Positions 23,742 to 37,360 of a stretch of 64,000 nucleotides of DNA are shown piece by piece. The stretch comes from Ophiosphaerella korrae. Taxonomy: Eukaryota > Ascomycota > Dothideomycetes > Pleosporales > Phaeosphaeriaceae. Made by a program: the position numbers and the translations under genes. Below the pieces are notes generated by a model that did not search any database, was not told the DNA's origin, and was given only the letters and a program-made list of their open reading frames with translations. Position 1 is the first letter of the stretch, and every line of letters starts with the position of its first letter. The DNA lies in assembly GCA_028456385.1 (NCBI GenBank), contig JALNQF010000008.1, positions 434,001 to 498,000 of the forward strand. Reading direction: 5' to 3'.

Positions 23742-24235
23742 CTACGATACTTGACTTTTCGATTCCCGCGTAAATATCATAAAAGATTGATTTACTACTT
23801 CGTTCAAGACGATGACATAGATTTGCCTGCTCGCTAAGCTGTAAAACTCGACGACCTTCAGGACTTCACCTGAATCCTTGGATATGTGAAAGTCCGTGGA
23901 TAGGCCTAGAACATGTTCGTAGGCGAGCAACGTGATGCGTCGATAAGCAGAGTTTTTGATGATTAGGTTCCCAAAGTGATCGATGACACCAAGTCCACCA
24001 TAGCTGTTGATGTAGCTATACACCTTCGATTGACCATCACCGAGGTCCTAATGTATGAGGACGCTCCCATGCTCTCCTGCGCACTCGACCGACTGGACTT
24101 GGGGCGTGATGGGGGGTGCTCTCTCACCTTGTTCAGGTTCTTGCTCTCACCAGTGTTGTATAATATCACTCGATCGTAAGCAACAGACAGCTTCACAGAC
24201 GACTCTCCTCCTGTATTAGCCTCATTCCAAAGCCT
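23742..24235 (-). pseudogene. Protein-like orphan segment, possible gene remnant
   Basis: Two minus-strand blocks read like protein but lack a start. One frame (about 24235-24148) opens just after a stop and gives WFRLWNEANTGGESSVKL followed by a strand-like stretch ending ILYNTG at a GTGAG donor. The other (24023-23742) gives VYSYINSYGGLGVIDHFGNL and 70 further residues to a stop. An intron from about 24147 to 24024 would fit between them. The upstream part would have to overlap the leader of the PWWP gene. I recognise no family. It could be a decayed gene, the 3' part of a spliced gene, or chance. Confidence 0.25.
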
Positions 24236-24418
24236 AAACCAACGACTTTATTACATTCACTGAGATTTTAGAACCTCGGAAGCCTTGCACCACCGGCCCT
24301 GGTCCTGAGAGATTTCCGCAATCAGCTCATATTCCGCTCCTGGTCTCACAAACGAACCTTTGCGCAGGAATATTGTACTTCGCTTCTCCAATCTGCTGCA
24401 CCGCGGCATCGAGCCCCA

Positions 24419-25835
24419 ATGGCATACTTCCAACCAGGAGCTTTTATACTTTACAAAGATCCCGCTTCGAACCACCCACCTTGGCCGGGTGTAATTTACG
24501 CGGACGATATCGCGCCAGATAATGTCCGAGACGCAAAGCCTTCAGCTTACATGATTCTCGTGCTTCTGATCAAGGAGCCTTACATTCTGTAAGTTTACAT
24601 GTTCGCTATTACGAATTTGGTTCCCAGGTTAACTATCAAAGCCGCTGGGTGGCCCCACCTCAAGTATCTCGCTTCGTGTCTGCAGAAGAAGCGGGTATCC
24701 CGGTACATTTACAAGATATATATACCGCTTACAAGACGGCCTCCAACCTGAGGAGAGCTGGGTGGGAGCTTGGTGATTGGCAGAACATAATAGCTGCAGA
24801 AAGTAACAGAACAACTACAAACTTTGAGCCCATTGACATCGGAGATGATTCAGAAGCCAACCAAGACTTACAAGAAGCGAAACGCAGAAGCCTCAAAGAC
24901 TATGAGAACTCATGGCCTGGTAACTCACCGATATCTCCAATTATTTTGGATGAGTATGAGGATGAAGATGTGCGGCTCTACTCGAAGCCGCGCACGAAGA
25001 CTACTTCTAGACCTCCTTTCTCGGAACGCACCCAATTATCTCCATTTCATTCGCCTTTGGATCAGCTAGGCAGCTTTGGTCAGCGTTCAGCTGCCATGAC
25101 AAGTGATGTAGTTGAGTGTGACCTGTACGCTTTCTAACTATCTGTTGAAGCACCTATGCTGATTTGAACAGGTCAGAATCCAAGCAATTTGTTCAAGTAA
25201 TCGTCGGCTCTGAGGGTGAGATTCGCAGGTTTCCACAGGAAATCTTATTCAACAAACCATACTTTCGGGATCAAAGAACAGGAGTCAACTATTTTGAAAT
25301 GAACAAGGATGGTATATACGAACTGTGCCATCCTCAACTTGAGAGTATTCAGATCGACGACTTCCAGTTCGTAGCTGAATTCCTGACTAGTGGTGGATTT
25401 GGTATTCCGCAGGCCGAGGGTGAAACACAAACACAAGAGGCGATCATTCAATGCGTAGCGGCCTGGGAAACTGCAGAGAAACTCGGTGCTCATGATATGC
25501 TAGATCACATTGCAGCCAAAGTCCAAACTCTTGCTTGGGACGATCTCAGTCTTTTAGCTTTGGTCAATGTCGTTTATAAAAGCTCGGGGGTCACTCTACA
25601 TGTCGACGAAGAGATGAAAGATGCGCATTCAGAGCTGAAAGAATGGATTTCAGAGACATTGGCGCATCGTTTCTGGTCGATCGTTGACGACAAGACCATC
25701 AACAAACAATTCCGGCGGCGCCTGAAAGCATTTCCAGGGTTAGAGAAGGACGTCTTTGCTCAAAGAGCAAAAAGGCTCGCCACGGGAGCAGAGATGATGG
25801 AAGAAGCTGAGAGTGAAGAAGAAAATGACAGGTAA
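24419..25835 (+). CDS. PWWP domain protein with BTB-like domain
   Basis: Three exons, 24419-24588, 24642-25124 and 25172-25835, give 438 residues. Residues 5-75 form a PWWP domain (YFQPGAFILYKDP, then HPPWPGVI around Trp22, then RWVAPPQVSRF), a reader of methylated histone tails and DNA. From about residue 218 the sequence SESKQFVQVIVGSEGEIRRF and the following helices resemble a BTB/POZ fold, a dimerisation module; this part is structural inference. The end is acidic. Intron 1 must use the acceptor at 24641 to keep the frame. A fourth exon is possible: GTAATC at 25832 could splice to 25882 and add about 30 codons ending before 25980. Probably a nuclear chromatin protein. Confidence 0.72.
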
Positions 25836-26752
25836 TCATAACCCGTGATAGTTTACTGCACAATAAGATTATGCCGTTTAGCATGGGTTTCAATTATGTT
25901 GATAAAGTATTGGGCTCAGAACGGCTACAGCAACCGCGGCCTACTATCTCGAATTTCAGCCATGAAGAAACCTAGCTAGGTGGATAGGATGTCCGACCGT
26001 GTTCATTCCGAGCCTGTGCGGCTGAGGAATGCCTAACATTGGGCGTCCAATCTGCGTCGGAGTTTAGCGAGCAAGGCTTGAACATACTTCAATCCTCAGA
26101 CCACACGGCAACTTGAATAACAAGGACAATTATTATGAACGGGCCGGAAAGTTCTGCAAATCACTATTATTGATAGATCGATGCCTCTGAGTGAGCAAGA
26201 ACTGGTGGGCTAGGTAAAGAAGAACTAGCCTTGATTACTTTCGCCAGTTGAGTTTGATCGCGTCCCTTTAGGATAAGATCCTTTCCGTTAAGCATACGTA
26301 AAATGCCACAGCCTGAAACAAGCATTTTGGGGAGTGCACCCGCTGTGCTCGCCGAAAAAGTACTAGAGAATACACCTGATGCTGGTAGGACTTTGCGACT
26401 TTCAGCCACCAATTGTTGGCAACCGAGGCCTAGACAACGCGAAGCTATCAAGGCGCAAGCACGGCTACTAGTCCCAAACGAATATGAATCGAGCTCCTGC
26501 CCTCCAATATTTTTCGAAAGGAGAGCCTGCCCTCGTTGTGTAGATTTTCATCGCACATTGTATACTTAGCGTTGATCCTTCCAAGAGCAACGACGGTTCA
26601 TATCGCACTTAGATTGTCTGGAAGACAGCTGAACAAGATTATCACAGTTGCAGAATATATCTGACCTCCATATCGCGTGCCATTTGCACTCAATACTCGA
26701 TTCGACAAGAATACCTTGCTCGTATGTCTTGAAAGACACAACCAGGCCCACT
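25836..26752. other. Intergenic, no gene supported
   Basis: May contain the missing signal-peptide exon of the next gene and a possible extra 3' exon of the PWWP gene. An 88-codon ORF at 26303-26569 with an ATG shows no family resemblance. Confidence 0.4.
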
Positions 26753-28439
26753 ATGAACGGAGCGTCTTCTAATTGCTACGATACAAGTGGGTTATTTATC
26801 TCTAAGTGTTACGATAGGACTGATTAAGAAATTAGAGGGCAACGTCGCAGCAAATTCCTCGTATTCCTCGGGTCACTGTAAAGCGGTTGCAGCCTCATCA
26901 ACCCCTACACCTCGTCCGCCATCTAGCACTCCTCAGCCGGCTCCGCCATCAAGCCCATCAGTTGCTCGGTCTACACCATCAGTGCCTTCGTCATCGAAGA
27001 ACGAGCTCAGGCCATCTTCCGAGGCACCAAAACCACCATCAAACTCGAACCGGCCAAAATCTTCCGATCCTCCCAGTGGGTCCACTCCTGGCCTAGTCCC
27101 CATTGTTCCTGTTCCTGGACCAACATCTAATAAGCCGGAAGCAAAGACTGTTAGGACGACTATAATTCAAAGCGCCCCTACATTCATCCCCGAACTCAGC
27201 CTCGTAACGATTGAGGTAGCTCGAACCACACCTGGGGCTACGCCTTCCAGCACTGACGCATCCACTACCCCTTCAGCATCACGAATTCCACTAGCTCGCT
27301 GGAATGGTAATGGTGCTCTACTGAATGGGTATTGTGCAACTCCGGAATACACCATTATCGATGGACCGACTGCATACTGGGCTCCTGTTGTTGGCTGTGT
27401 GCGAAGTAAGGCAGATTGTTGCCCTTTCGACCTTGCAACATCGACAGTTGCGATAGCAGCTCGACAAGACGCCCCTGTTGCGACTACTACAGCTGCTAAT
27501 AGCGGTAACGGTGGATTCCCTGATGCTATATCGCCAATACAAGCTACTCTTAGCAAATGTCCGAGCGACTATCACAGCGTTGGCGATGGCTGCTGTCCTT
27601 TGTAAGGTCACTCGAATTGTTCAGGCTTTGCACATCACTGATTGCTGCATAGAAACTACTTTCCATGGAGTACAACTTTTGGTGGTCAGACTCCCTGTTA
27701 TTCCACGCTCGTTGAGGCTGCCACGCCTCCCCCCGTTGGCGCTAATATACCTTCTAACCCTTCTCAACCAACGTCTGCAATTGTCAATGTCGTCTACGCC
27801 ATGCAGTATCCACTCCAAGCTATAGAGCCTGCACCAAAACCCGGCCTCGCGACTGGGACGAAAATCGGTATCGGGGCGGGCGCCGGTGTGGCTGCGCTCA
27901 TATGCGGCATCTTGGCGTTCTTACTATTCAGAAAGCACAAAGCGCACAAGCGCGATAAAGCAGCTCTAGAAGAGATGAGCGGTATCGGAAGCACGCGCCA
28001 GAGCGTTGCAAACGGCAGTACAATTGGTGGTGTCAAAGCCTGGCGAACAAAGGTCGCATCCTCAGAAGTAAGCAGTGGTCTTGAGCCTATTCAGCAACCC
28101 ACTCTACCTCAGGTAGTAATCCCACCACAAATCCAGTATCCGGCAGATTGGCGTCCTGGACAACGGTCTATTTCGCCATCTATTCAAGTGTCGCATCCAG
28201 GCTACTATGCAAGGAATTCAGTACCCGGCCCGCCAATTCCAGAGGGGTATTCCGAGGTGGGAAGTGATAGTGGAAGGAGAAGTGAATTGTATAGTGGAGA
28301 GAGTGGGATTCAGACACATGAATTGCAGGAAGGATACCAGGCTTATAGTGGACACGAGGAGTGGCAACAGCAAGGCGTCGCACAACCAGTCAAATATTAT
28401 GAGGTTCCTGCTAGGAGAGCAACGCCGCGGGTAGGATAA
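26753..28439 (+). CDS. Conserved membrane glycoprotein, Ser/Thr/Pro-rich (5' end uncertain)
   Basis: Proposed exons 26753-26786, 26836-27601 and 27653-28439 (528 residues). A low-complexity Ser/Pro/Thr region, probably O-glycosylated, is followed by a Cys-rich extracellular module (WNGNGALLNGYCATPEYT, CCPF, CPSDYHSVGDGCCPL) and TPCYSTL. One membrane helix at about residues 330-355 (IGAGAGVAALICGILAFLLF) comes next, then a cytosolic tail. The layout is that of a widespread ascomycete plasma membrane protein of unknown role, similar in plan to wall-stress sensors. No signal peptide is found at the proposed start, although SSNCYDTKGNVAANSS looks like a mature N-terminus, so a first exon farther upstream is likely. 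The 3' two exons are well supported. Confidence 0.65.
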
Positions 28440-28544
28440 TTATGGCAAGACAAGGTTATGTTCACTGAAATGATGGAATACTACTAGTAATGTTTAACGA
28501 ATTAATAGATGACCTATGTTGGAAAGCTACAGGCGAATTTTGAA

Positions 28545-29918
28545 CTACCATAGGCCTTTGATCTGTGAGACTCTTTGCGTCGGTTCGAAAACCTCGCCGC
28601 TCTCCACTGCGTTGGATCTTGGCTCACTTCCACTATCGCGGAATGTTGGAAAGGCCGAAACGTCATGATCCGCACTCGCGTCCCATCCTAACGTCTCTTC
28701 CCTTTCATAATCTAGAGGCGCCCATGCTAAGTCTTCTTGTTCATCGCGTCGCTGAGCCTCTTCAGGGTCTGGAATGAAAAGGCTCTCTGGGTCTTCAGGA
28801 GCCGATTGGGCCTGGACAGTGGGGTTCGGTCGTGAGCCTGGATTCCGCAGGCGTCCTGAGCGGTCACGACGAGATACTGGTCCTACAGGCGGGGGCATAT
28901 CCGAACGCATGCTGCGTATATCGGTACGTTCTGTTGCTGCCGAAGGTGTGCGAGTCATTGGTCTGCTAAGTACTTGAGCAGATCCTGGGGTTGGCGGGGC
29001 GGCATTGTAATCACCAGAAGTCATGAGCGTGAAATTGCAAATGAGACCATCACATCCGTAGCTAAACTGTAATGGCCGGCCTGGCAGTGAGTATGAAGCG
29101 CCGAGGCTTGTTTTGAGGGTGTCGGCATGTATGACGATGGCCTTGAAATCTTTGATGCTACATATAATGTGTAGGCCCGGCTGCACGTTAAACTCGTCGA
29201 AATCTGAGATGTTGACCGCTACGGCCGTGACAAGCGGGTGCTTCAATACTTCTTTCCCGCTCGATATTTTTGCTGTGTAGCTCTTGAACACACATCGCCC
29301 ATCTTCCCCCGCGATGATATCTAGCATTTCTGTCTTGGTGCCAAAGTAGTCAACGTATTCTTTGACAGCGCCCGAGTGCAGGCTCCATCTATTTTTAGCG
29401 GCGTTGCGATCAAATGTCGCATACATGACGTGGACGGCCTCGTAGGTAAGCTGGTAAGTTTTGATGACTCCTGGATTGCACACCATTTTGATAACGAATC
29501 GGCACTGAGCTTCGTTCTCCCTCTCTTGCACACTGACTTCACAGCGATCAATAGCGCCGTCTCGCCCTAGAGGGTCGTGCAATCGGCCTTTGAAGACTGA
29601 TAACAAAGCTTTGGTGTACATGCCACAAGTAAAGCGATCATCGGGCCCGCCATGGCTGGGCAAGCATTCGTAGTCGGCGAAAAATTGCTCGCTGTCGAGG
29701 GTTATGGCCGCATATGCTGACTTGGAGGAATTGAGAGCAGTGAAAGTGAACTAGATAAGAAGGTATGAGATGGGCGAATGAAACGAAAACTGATCATCAC
29801 CTGCCTTTTCGCGTCGCGCTTCGATGGCTACAGTGTCGCTGAACTTGCCAAGGCAAACAAGCAGATCGTGAACCTTGGAGGCAGCCTCGGGTGTGAGTGT
29901 AAAGTTAAGGATCACCAT
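28545..29918 (-). CDS. RAD9: DNA damage checkpoint clamp subunit Rad9
   Basis: Two exons on the minus strand, 29918-29805 and 29750-28545, give 439 residues. Rad9 forms the 9-1-1 clamp with Rad1 and Hus1, loaded at damaged DNA to activate the ATR-type kinase. The N-terminal PCNA-like fold is clear: MVILNFTLTPEAASKVHDLL, then TALNSSKSAYAAITLD, and DFKAIVIHADTL near the end of the fold. The tail from about residue 270 is disordered and Ser/Pro-rich with SQ-type sites and an acidic end. Joining the exons in frame requires a GC donor (AAG|GCAGGT) rather than the nearby GTGATG. It shares a 196-bp divergent promoter with the F-box gene. Confidence 0.9.
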
Positions 29919-30114
29919 ATTCAGATCCTAAAGCGCACCGCATAGCGATGGGGATGGCTGGTCGTGCATGGCTGACGAATACGGAAGGAGGGCTACACTA
30001 GCGCGACTAGACGCGTCGACGTCATGCAGAGCCTGGAGACGATTAGGCAACTCGCGCCAGTGTTTGTGAACTTCAAGACCCCCACTAACATTAGAGCAAC
30101 ATTATTGGAACAGT
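29919..30114. promoter_or_regulatory. Shared divergent promoter, RAD9 / F-box gene
   Basis: The 196 bp between opposed start codons must serve both genes. No specific site is claimed. Confidence 0.45.
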
Positions 30115-32048
30115 ATGGGACAACCTGTCTTGCCTGAGGACATTCTACACGTACTTTGTGAAGAACTTGCAAGCCAAGATGATTTCGACACGCTCTTCAG
30201 TTGCGCATGCTCAAGTCGTGTCCTTGCAGTACCGGCATTAACCCACATGTATCGGTACGTTACTTATATACTACACTCAACTCACCAGATGTCTCAACTC
30301 TACAGAGTACAACCTCGCTGATTACATTCTACAGATCCCACCATTCTGCACCAGTGCGTGGTGGTGGTGATGATTTACATGGTCTACCACCAGATGTCAA
30401 ATTGCTGACTATCCAACGCTGGTCAATATTATGGAAGTCGATAGTTACTTCTGCGCTCGGTGCAACCCTATTTCCATATTGCCGCTACATAAGGACCCTA
30501 GATTTTCGTGATCTTGGAAACTTACTCGACGAAGATCAATTTAGGCGTCGAGTTGCCAAGTATGTATTATATTGAGAATCGAAGCAACGCAACCTAACGA
30601 GTGGCACATGCAATTCTTCACCGGAATTCTCAAGCAGTTTCGTGAGACTGAGTCGAGGTATATCGGGGGTCGACTCGTTACAAGTCTCGACAATGCTGGT
30701 ATCATTGATGCTATCGGAGAAGGTAGAGAGAGCACATCACAAACCGAGTAGCCTGGTCAGTTCGTGGCTTACATAGAAATAGTTGTCACTCAGCATACTC
30801 CTATGCTCGAGGTCATTAGCGGTGAACGTAAGTAAAGCTAAAATTTCAGATGATTCTGTCTTCCTAACAAACACAAGTCCGCTCAGATGCATTGGTCCGG
30901 TGGGTTCCACGCCTTCCTCGATTACAAAACCTCGAGCTTTACGACGGTAGTTCGCTAGACGACGAATCAGTTCATGCGTCTCTCTATAAACACTGCCCAA
31001 ACTTCAAGTCACTTATGATATACACATGGCTTGGCACGGATAGTGATCACAAATTTGCAAAATTTCTCGGAGCATTGCGACCAAACTCTCTAAGACAGCT
31101 ACATACAATTAGTGACATTCGTGCTGGGGCTGAGACCTTCCTCGCTCTGAACGAACACGGCAAATCCTTGGAGGACCTCAAACTCTGTATATCGAATGAG
31201 TCCGCACCATTCTTGTCCCTGCTTGCAGGATGCACAGCGCTAAAGCACCTGCGAATCGAAGATTACCACGAACAGGTTGACCTCGAGGCGACCCAAAATG
31301 ACGTCTTTCTTGAGGTAGTTGCTTGGTTGAGGAAATGTAAGGATATTGAACACTTAGTATTCCCCAAGTTCCAGTCTGGTGCAGCTATTGCTACTCCTGT
31401 CTTACTGGAGCATGATATTCACTTGGCACGTGTAGAGATGGAAGACTACACGCTGAAAGACCACAAAATGTTCCACCAAGCACTTGTGCACCAACAAAAG
31501 TCACTCAAGTATTTATCACTTAGTGGTTATACGGATGGGATGTTCCGAGATGATATCGATACACTAGTCGATTCATTGAAGCAACTGCATCAACTGCGGG
31601 ATCTGAAACTTCTACTACCAGAAATCTTGAAGGATGAGCATCTCACTACCATTGTTAGTAACCTTCATTCACTTGAAGATCTTTATGTGAGCGGGCTTGA
31701 GCTCAACGATGTCGTTCTTGACGGCCTTGTGGGTCTGCCTCATCTGCGAAATGTTACCCTATCTGGCATCTCGAAGTTCACTGTTGACGGACTGCTCGGC
31801 TATGTCTCCCAACTGGGCCCTGGGAACTCAGGTATACGCGTTACAATCGATATGGCAGATCCAGATACCTTGCTGCCTGATGAGAGCGTGAATATAGTTA
31901 GGGACTGCCTGAGGAACAAGTCTGGCGGAACCTTGGATTACATTGGACTTAGGGGTATGAAGATTACACATCAAGTAACTGTTGGAGAAAGCTAACTAGT
32001 TCACTTGTAGATCCAAATGTCTCGGAATTTGAAGGGGACTCTGACTGA
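30115..32048 (+). CDS. F-box protein with leucine-rich repeats
   Basis: Proposed six exons: 30115-30254, 30335-30559, 30610-30722, 30777-30827, 30878-31954 and 32011-32048, for 547 residues. An N-terminal F-box (LPEDILHVLCEELASQDDF) would bind Skp1 in an SCF ubiquitin ligase. The large fifth exon encodes leucine-rich repeats (RLQNLELYDGSSL, LEDLKLCISNES, LKYLSLSGYT), likely for substrate binding. The end DPNVSEFEGDSD is reached by a last intron with a clean TTGTAG acceptor. The join of exons 2 and 3 is doubtful: with the strong GTATGT donor at 30560, the in-frame resumption is after CACAT at 30609, which is not AG. Another pair (GTATTA at 30564, AG at 30634) keeps the frame but drops several residues. 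Other introns are canonical. Confidence 0.72.
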
Positions 32049-32440
32049 AAATTTATAGGCATACAGGTCTGCTAGGTCTTACGATCATCTGGATATTTAG
32101 GGAGGCAGGTTGAAGATTCAATAACCCGCTCAACGTGTTGTGATTATTACCTTCAATTTGCTGGGAGTTTAAGGCTGCTCAAGGCCATTCCGCCGGAGTC
32201 TGTAATTATGGTCAGCCAAGGGTATAACTTGGTCGGCGAAAATAACGATTATGACACAGAAGTCATTTTGAGCGTGCGAACACGCTTTGTAAGCGTCAGG
32301 TTTGGTGTTTGAATAATTGCAACCATGACGCGAGTCTCGCCTAGGCTCGGAACACCTAGCGGGGCTCGAAATTAATACCTCTAAATCGTCAAAATAATAT
32401 CAAAGAATCAATCCATGCACAACCACCCTCTCAATCGATC
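32049..32440. other. Intergenic, promoter side of the thiamine gene
   Basis: About 390 bp, AT-rich, no ORF. A thiamine-responsive element might be expected in the promoter or first intron, but I could not identify one. Confidence 0.4.
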
Positions 32441-34360
32441 ATGGCAGCGAAGCGTATTCTTGTAATTGCCGGTTCTGACAGTTCAGGCGGGGCGTATGCA
32501 TGCATCCTGCCGCTGAAGTTTCTGTTTTTGGTCAACTGACATGGTACCACAGTGGGCTGGAAGCTGATCAGAAGGTCATTGCCGCACATAAATGTTATGC
32601 AATGACTGCAACAACAGCCCTCACTGCACAGAACACTCTTGGTGTCAATGGCATACACCATATACCACCAGAGTTTCTAAAGCAGCAGATCGATGCTGTT
32701 TATGAAGACATAGGCGTCGATGTCGTCAAAACTGGTACTCCTGAACATTTCAGGAATACTTCTACGGTGCTGATGTAGTGGCAGGTATGCTGGCATCTGC
32801 AGACGCAATTGAAGCGGTGGCCGTTGCATTAAGAAGACATGGTGTTATGACATGTGTAGTAGATCCCGTATGGCTAGTATATTCTTTAGGCGCACTCTAG
32901 ACATACAATGACTAATATTTATGCAGGTCATGGTATCAACATCAGGCTCGCAGCTCCTTCCCCAAGTAGCAGTCTCTACACTTATCGAGAAACTCTTTCC
33001 ACTGACAACAATACTGACTCCGAACTTGCCCGAAGCAAGGCTTATCCTTGAATCCGCAGGCATTCAGACAAGGGACCCGGAGAGCTTTGAAGATGTCATC
33101 AAAATGGCGTATAAAATCTTGGGGCTGGGTCCAAAGTGGGTCTTGTTGAAGGGCGGTCATCTGCCATTGACAAGAGGGAAAATTATTAGTAGGTCTGAAG
33201 ATGAGAGAGAAGTTATTCTGAATGTTTTAGTTGGAGAAACTGTTTCAATCATTTTGGAAAGCGAATATGTGAAGTCCGAGAATACGCATGGGACTGGATG
33301 CTCGCTTGCTTGTGAGTTAGAATTAATCTCAATTCTTTGGCATGATATATCGGTATGATTAATGCTAATAATGAGAAGCTGCAATAGCATGTAACATTGC
33401 ATCTGGGATGGGAATTCCCGAATCAGTAAAGAAAGCAAACCTCTACGTGGAAGCGGGTATCAAGACAAGCGTAAAGTTAGGACAAGGAAGTGGACCTATC
33501 AACCACTATCACTCTACGTACACATTACCATTCGCACCGTAAGGAATCAATTATTGGGATTTGGACACTACGCTAATTGTATCAGCGGTGGCTTCATTGC
33601 ATATCTTCTCGACAGAAAAGACATTCAAGACCCATGGAAACAGTACACGGAGCATGAATTTGTCCAGCGAATGAGTGACGGTACACTACCATTGGAGAAT
33701 TTCAAGTATTACTTAATACAAGACTATCTATTCCTTGTACAGTTCGCACGGGCGAATGCGCTGTCGGCATACAAATCGAATTCGCTCAAAGACATAGGAC
33801 GATCAGTTCAACAAGTCGTCACGCTACAAAAGGAAATACGATTGCATATAGATTTTTGCAAAGAGCATGGCCTCGAAGAATCAGACATTATGAGACAACA
33901 AGAAGATCAAGGTAAAACACTAGGGGGTTTCTACTCAAGGGAAACTAATGATACCATCAGCAACTACCGCATACACGCGTTACGTGCTCGACATCGGCCA
34001 ATCCCAAGATTGGCTCGCGCTGCAGGTCGCTCTATTACCCTGTCTGATCGGGTATGGTATCATTGCTAGACGGTTGTTTGAGGATCCCAATACTGTAAGA
34101 GAGGGTAACAGATACTGGGCGTGGATAATGCAATACGTCGGGCAGGAATACGGCGAGGCAATGACAAGAGGGTCAGAATTGATTGAGGAGCACGCAGGCA
34201 AACAATCAGTATCAAGAATAGAAGAGCTGGCCGAGATATTCATCCATGCAACAAACGTAAGTCATGCAGCCTGCCGACCGTATTCGCCGGTGCTAATTTA
34301 GCACAGATGGAAAGGGGTTTTTGGGATATGGGCATGAGAGCGAACAGAGTCTCCAGCTAA
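32441..34360 (+). CDS. THI20: HMP/HMP-P kinase with TenA domain (thiamine synthesis)
   Basis: Eight exons: 32441-32493, 32553-32734, 32785-32867, 32927-33311, 33379-33538, 33586-33911, 33961-34256 and 34307-34360, for 512 residues. The N-terminal ribokinase-fold domain phosphorylates hydroxymethylpyrimidine twice: VIAGSDSSGGAGLEADQK at the start, KTGMLASADAIEAV and the anion-hole motif NTHGTGCSLASAIA. The C-terminal TenA/thiaminase II domain (about residue 300 on) salvages thiamine breakdown products; the catalytic Cys is in ALLPCLIGYG and the Glu in MERGFWDMG. Yeast Thi20 has the same fusion. Every junction restores conserved sequence. The third intron interrupts the VDP/VMVST region. Intact. 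Confidence 0.93.
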
Positions 34361-34779
34361 TTAGAGCTAAGAAGCAGCCCAAATGTAGTCCTAGCGTGAT
34401 AGACATGGTGATGGGCACCTTTTGTTCAACAGCCGGGCGATGCAGGCACGATGATGGAGGCGGTGGCGATAACACGTGACGATAGATAAGGCAGAAACTG
34501 TCGCTCGGCTTCCCTGCTTCTAGCGTCTTGGCAGTGACAAAAATTGTGCAAGCGCGACGGACGAGGCGAAGGGACAGGCTTTTTCTTTCGCTCTCCCTTC
34601 TTCTTTCACTCTCCACCCACTTGCACATTTCTGCGCTTTATACTGCCGCAACCCTTGCGACAACTTTCCTACCTTTCTCTTGCACTCTGCCCGACCTTGC
34701 AGTTGCTGATTTTACCAACGCTCCCTTCAGCCCTTTTATCTGTTCTTTGACACCAGTCCCTACTGAAACCCGACAAAAT
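34361..34779 (+). promoter_or_regulatory. Promoter and ATG-free leader of DBP2
   Basis: From about 34460 to the start codon at 34780 there is no ATG, and the plus strand becomes rich in C and T, as expected of a 5' untranslated leader. Confidence 0.45.

Positions 34780-37360
<2,581 letters not shown>

Noticed and set aside
24257..24475. Minus-strand frame of 72 codons
   Set aside because: It overlaps PWWP exon 1 on the opposite strand; the plus-strand reading is supported by the PWWP motif.
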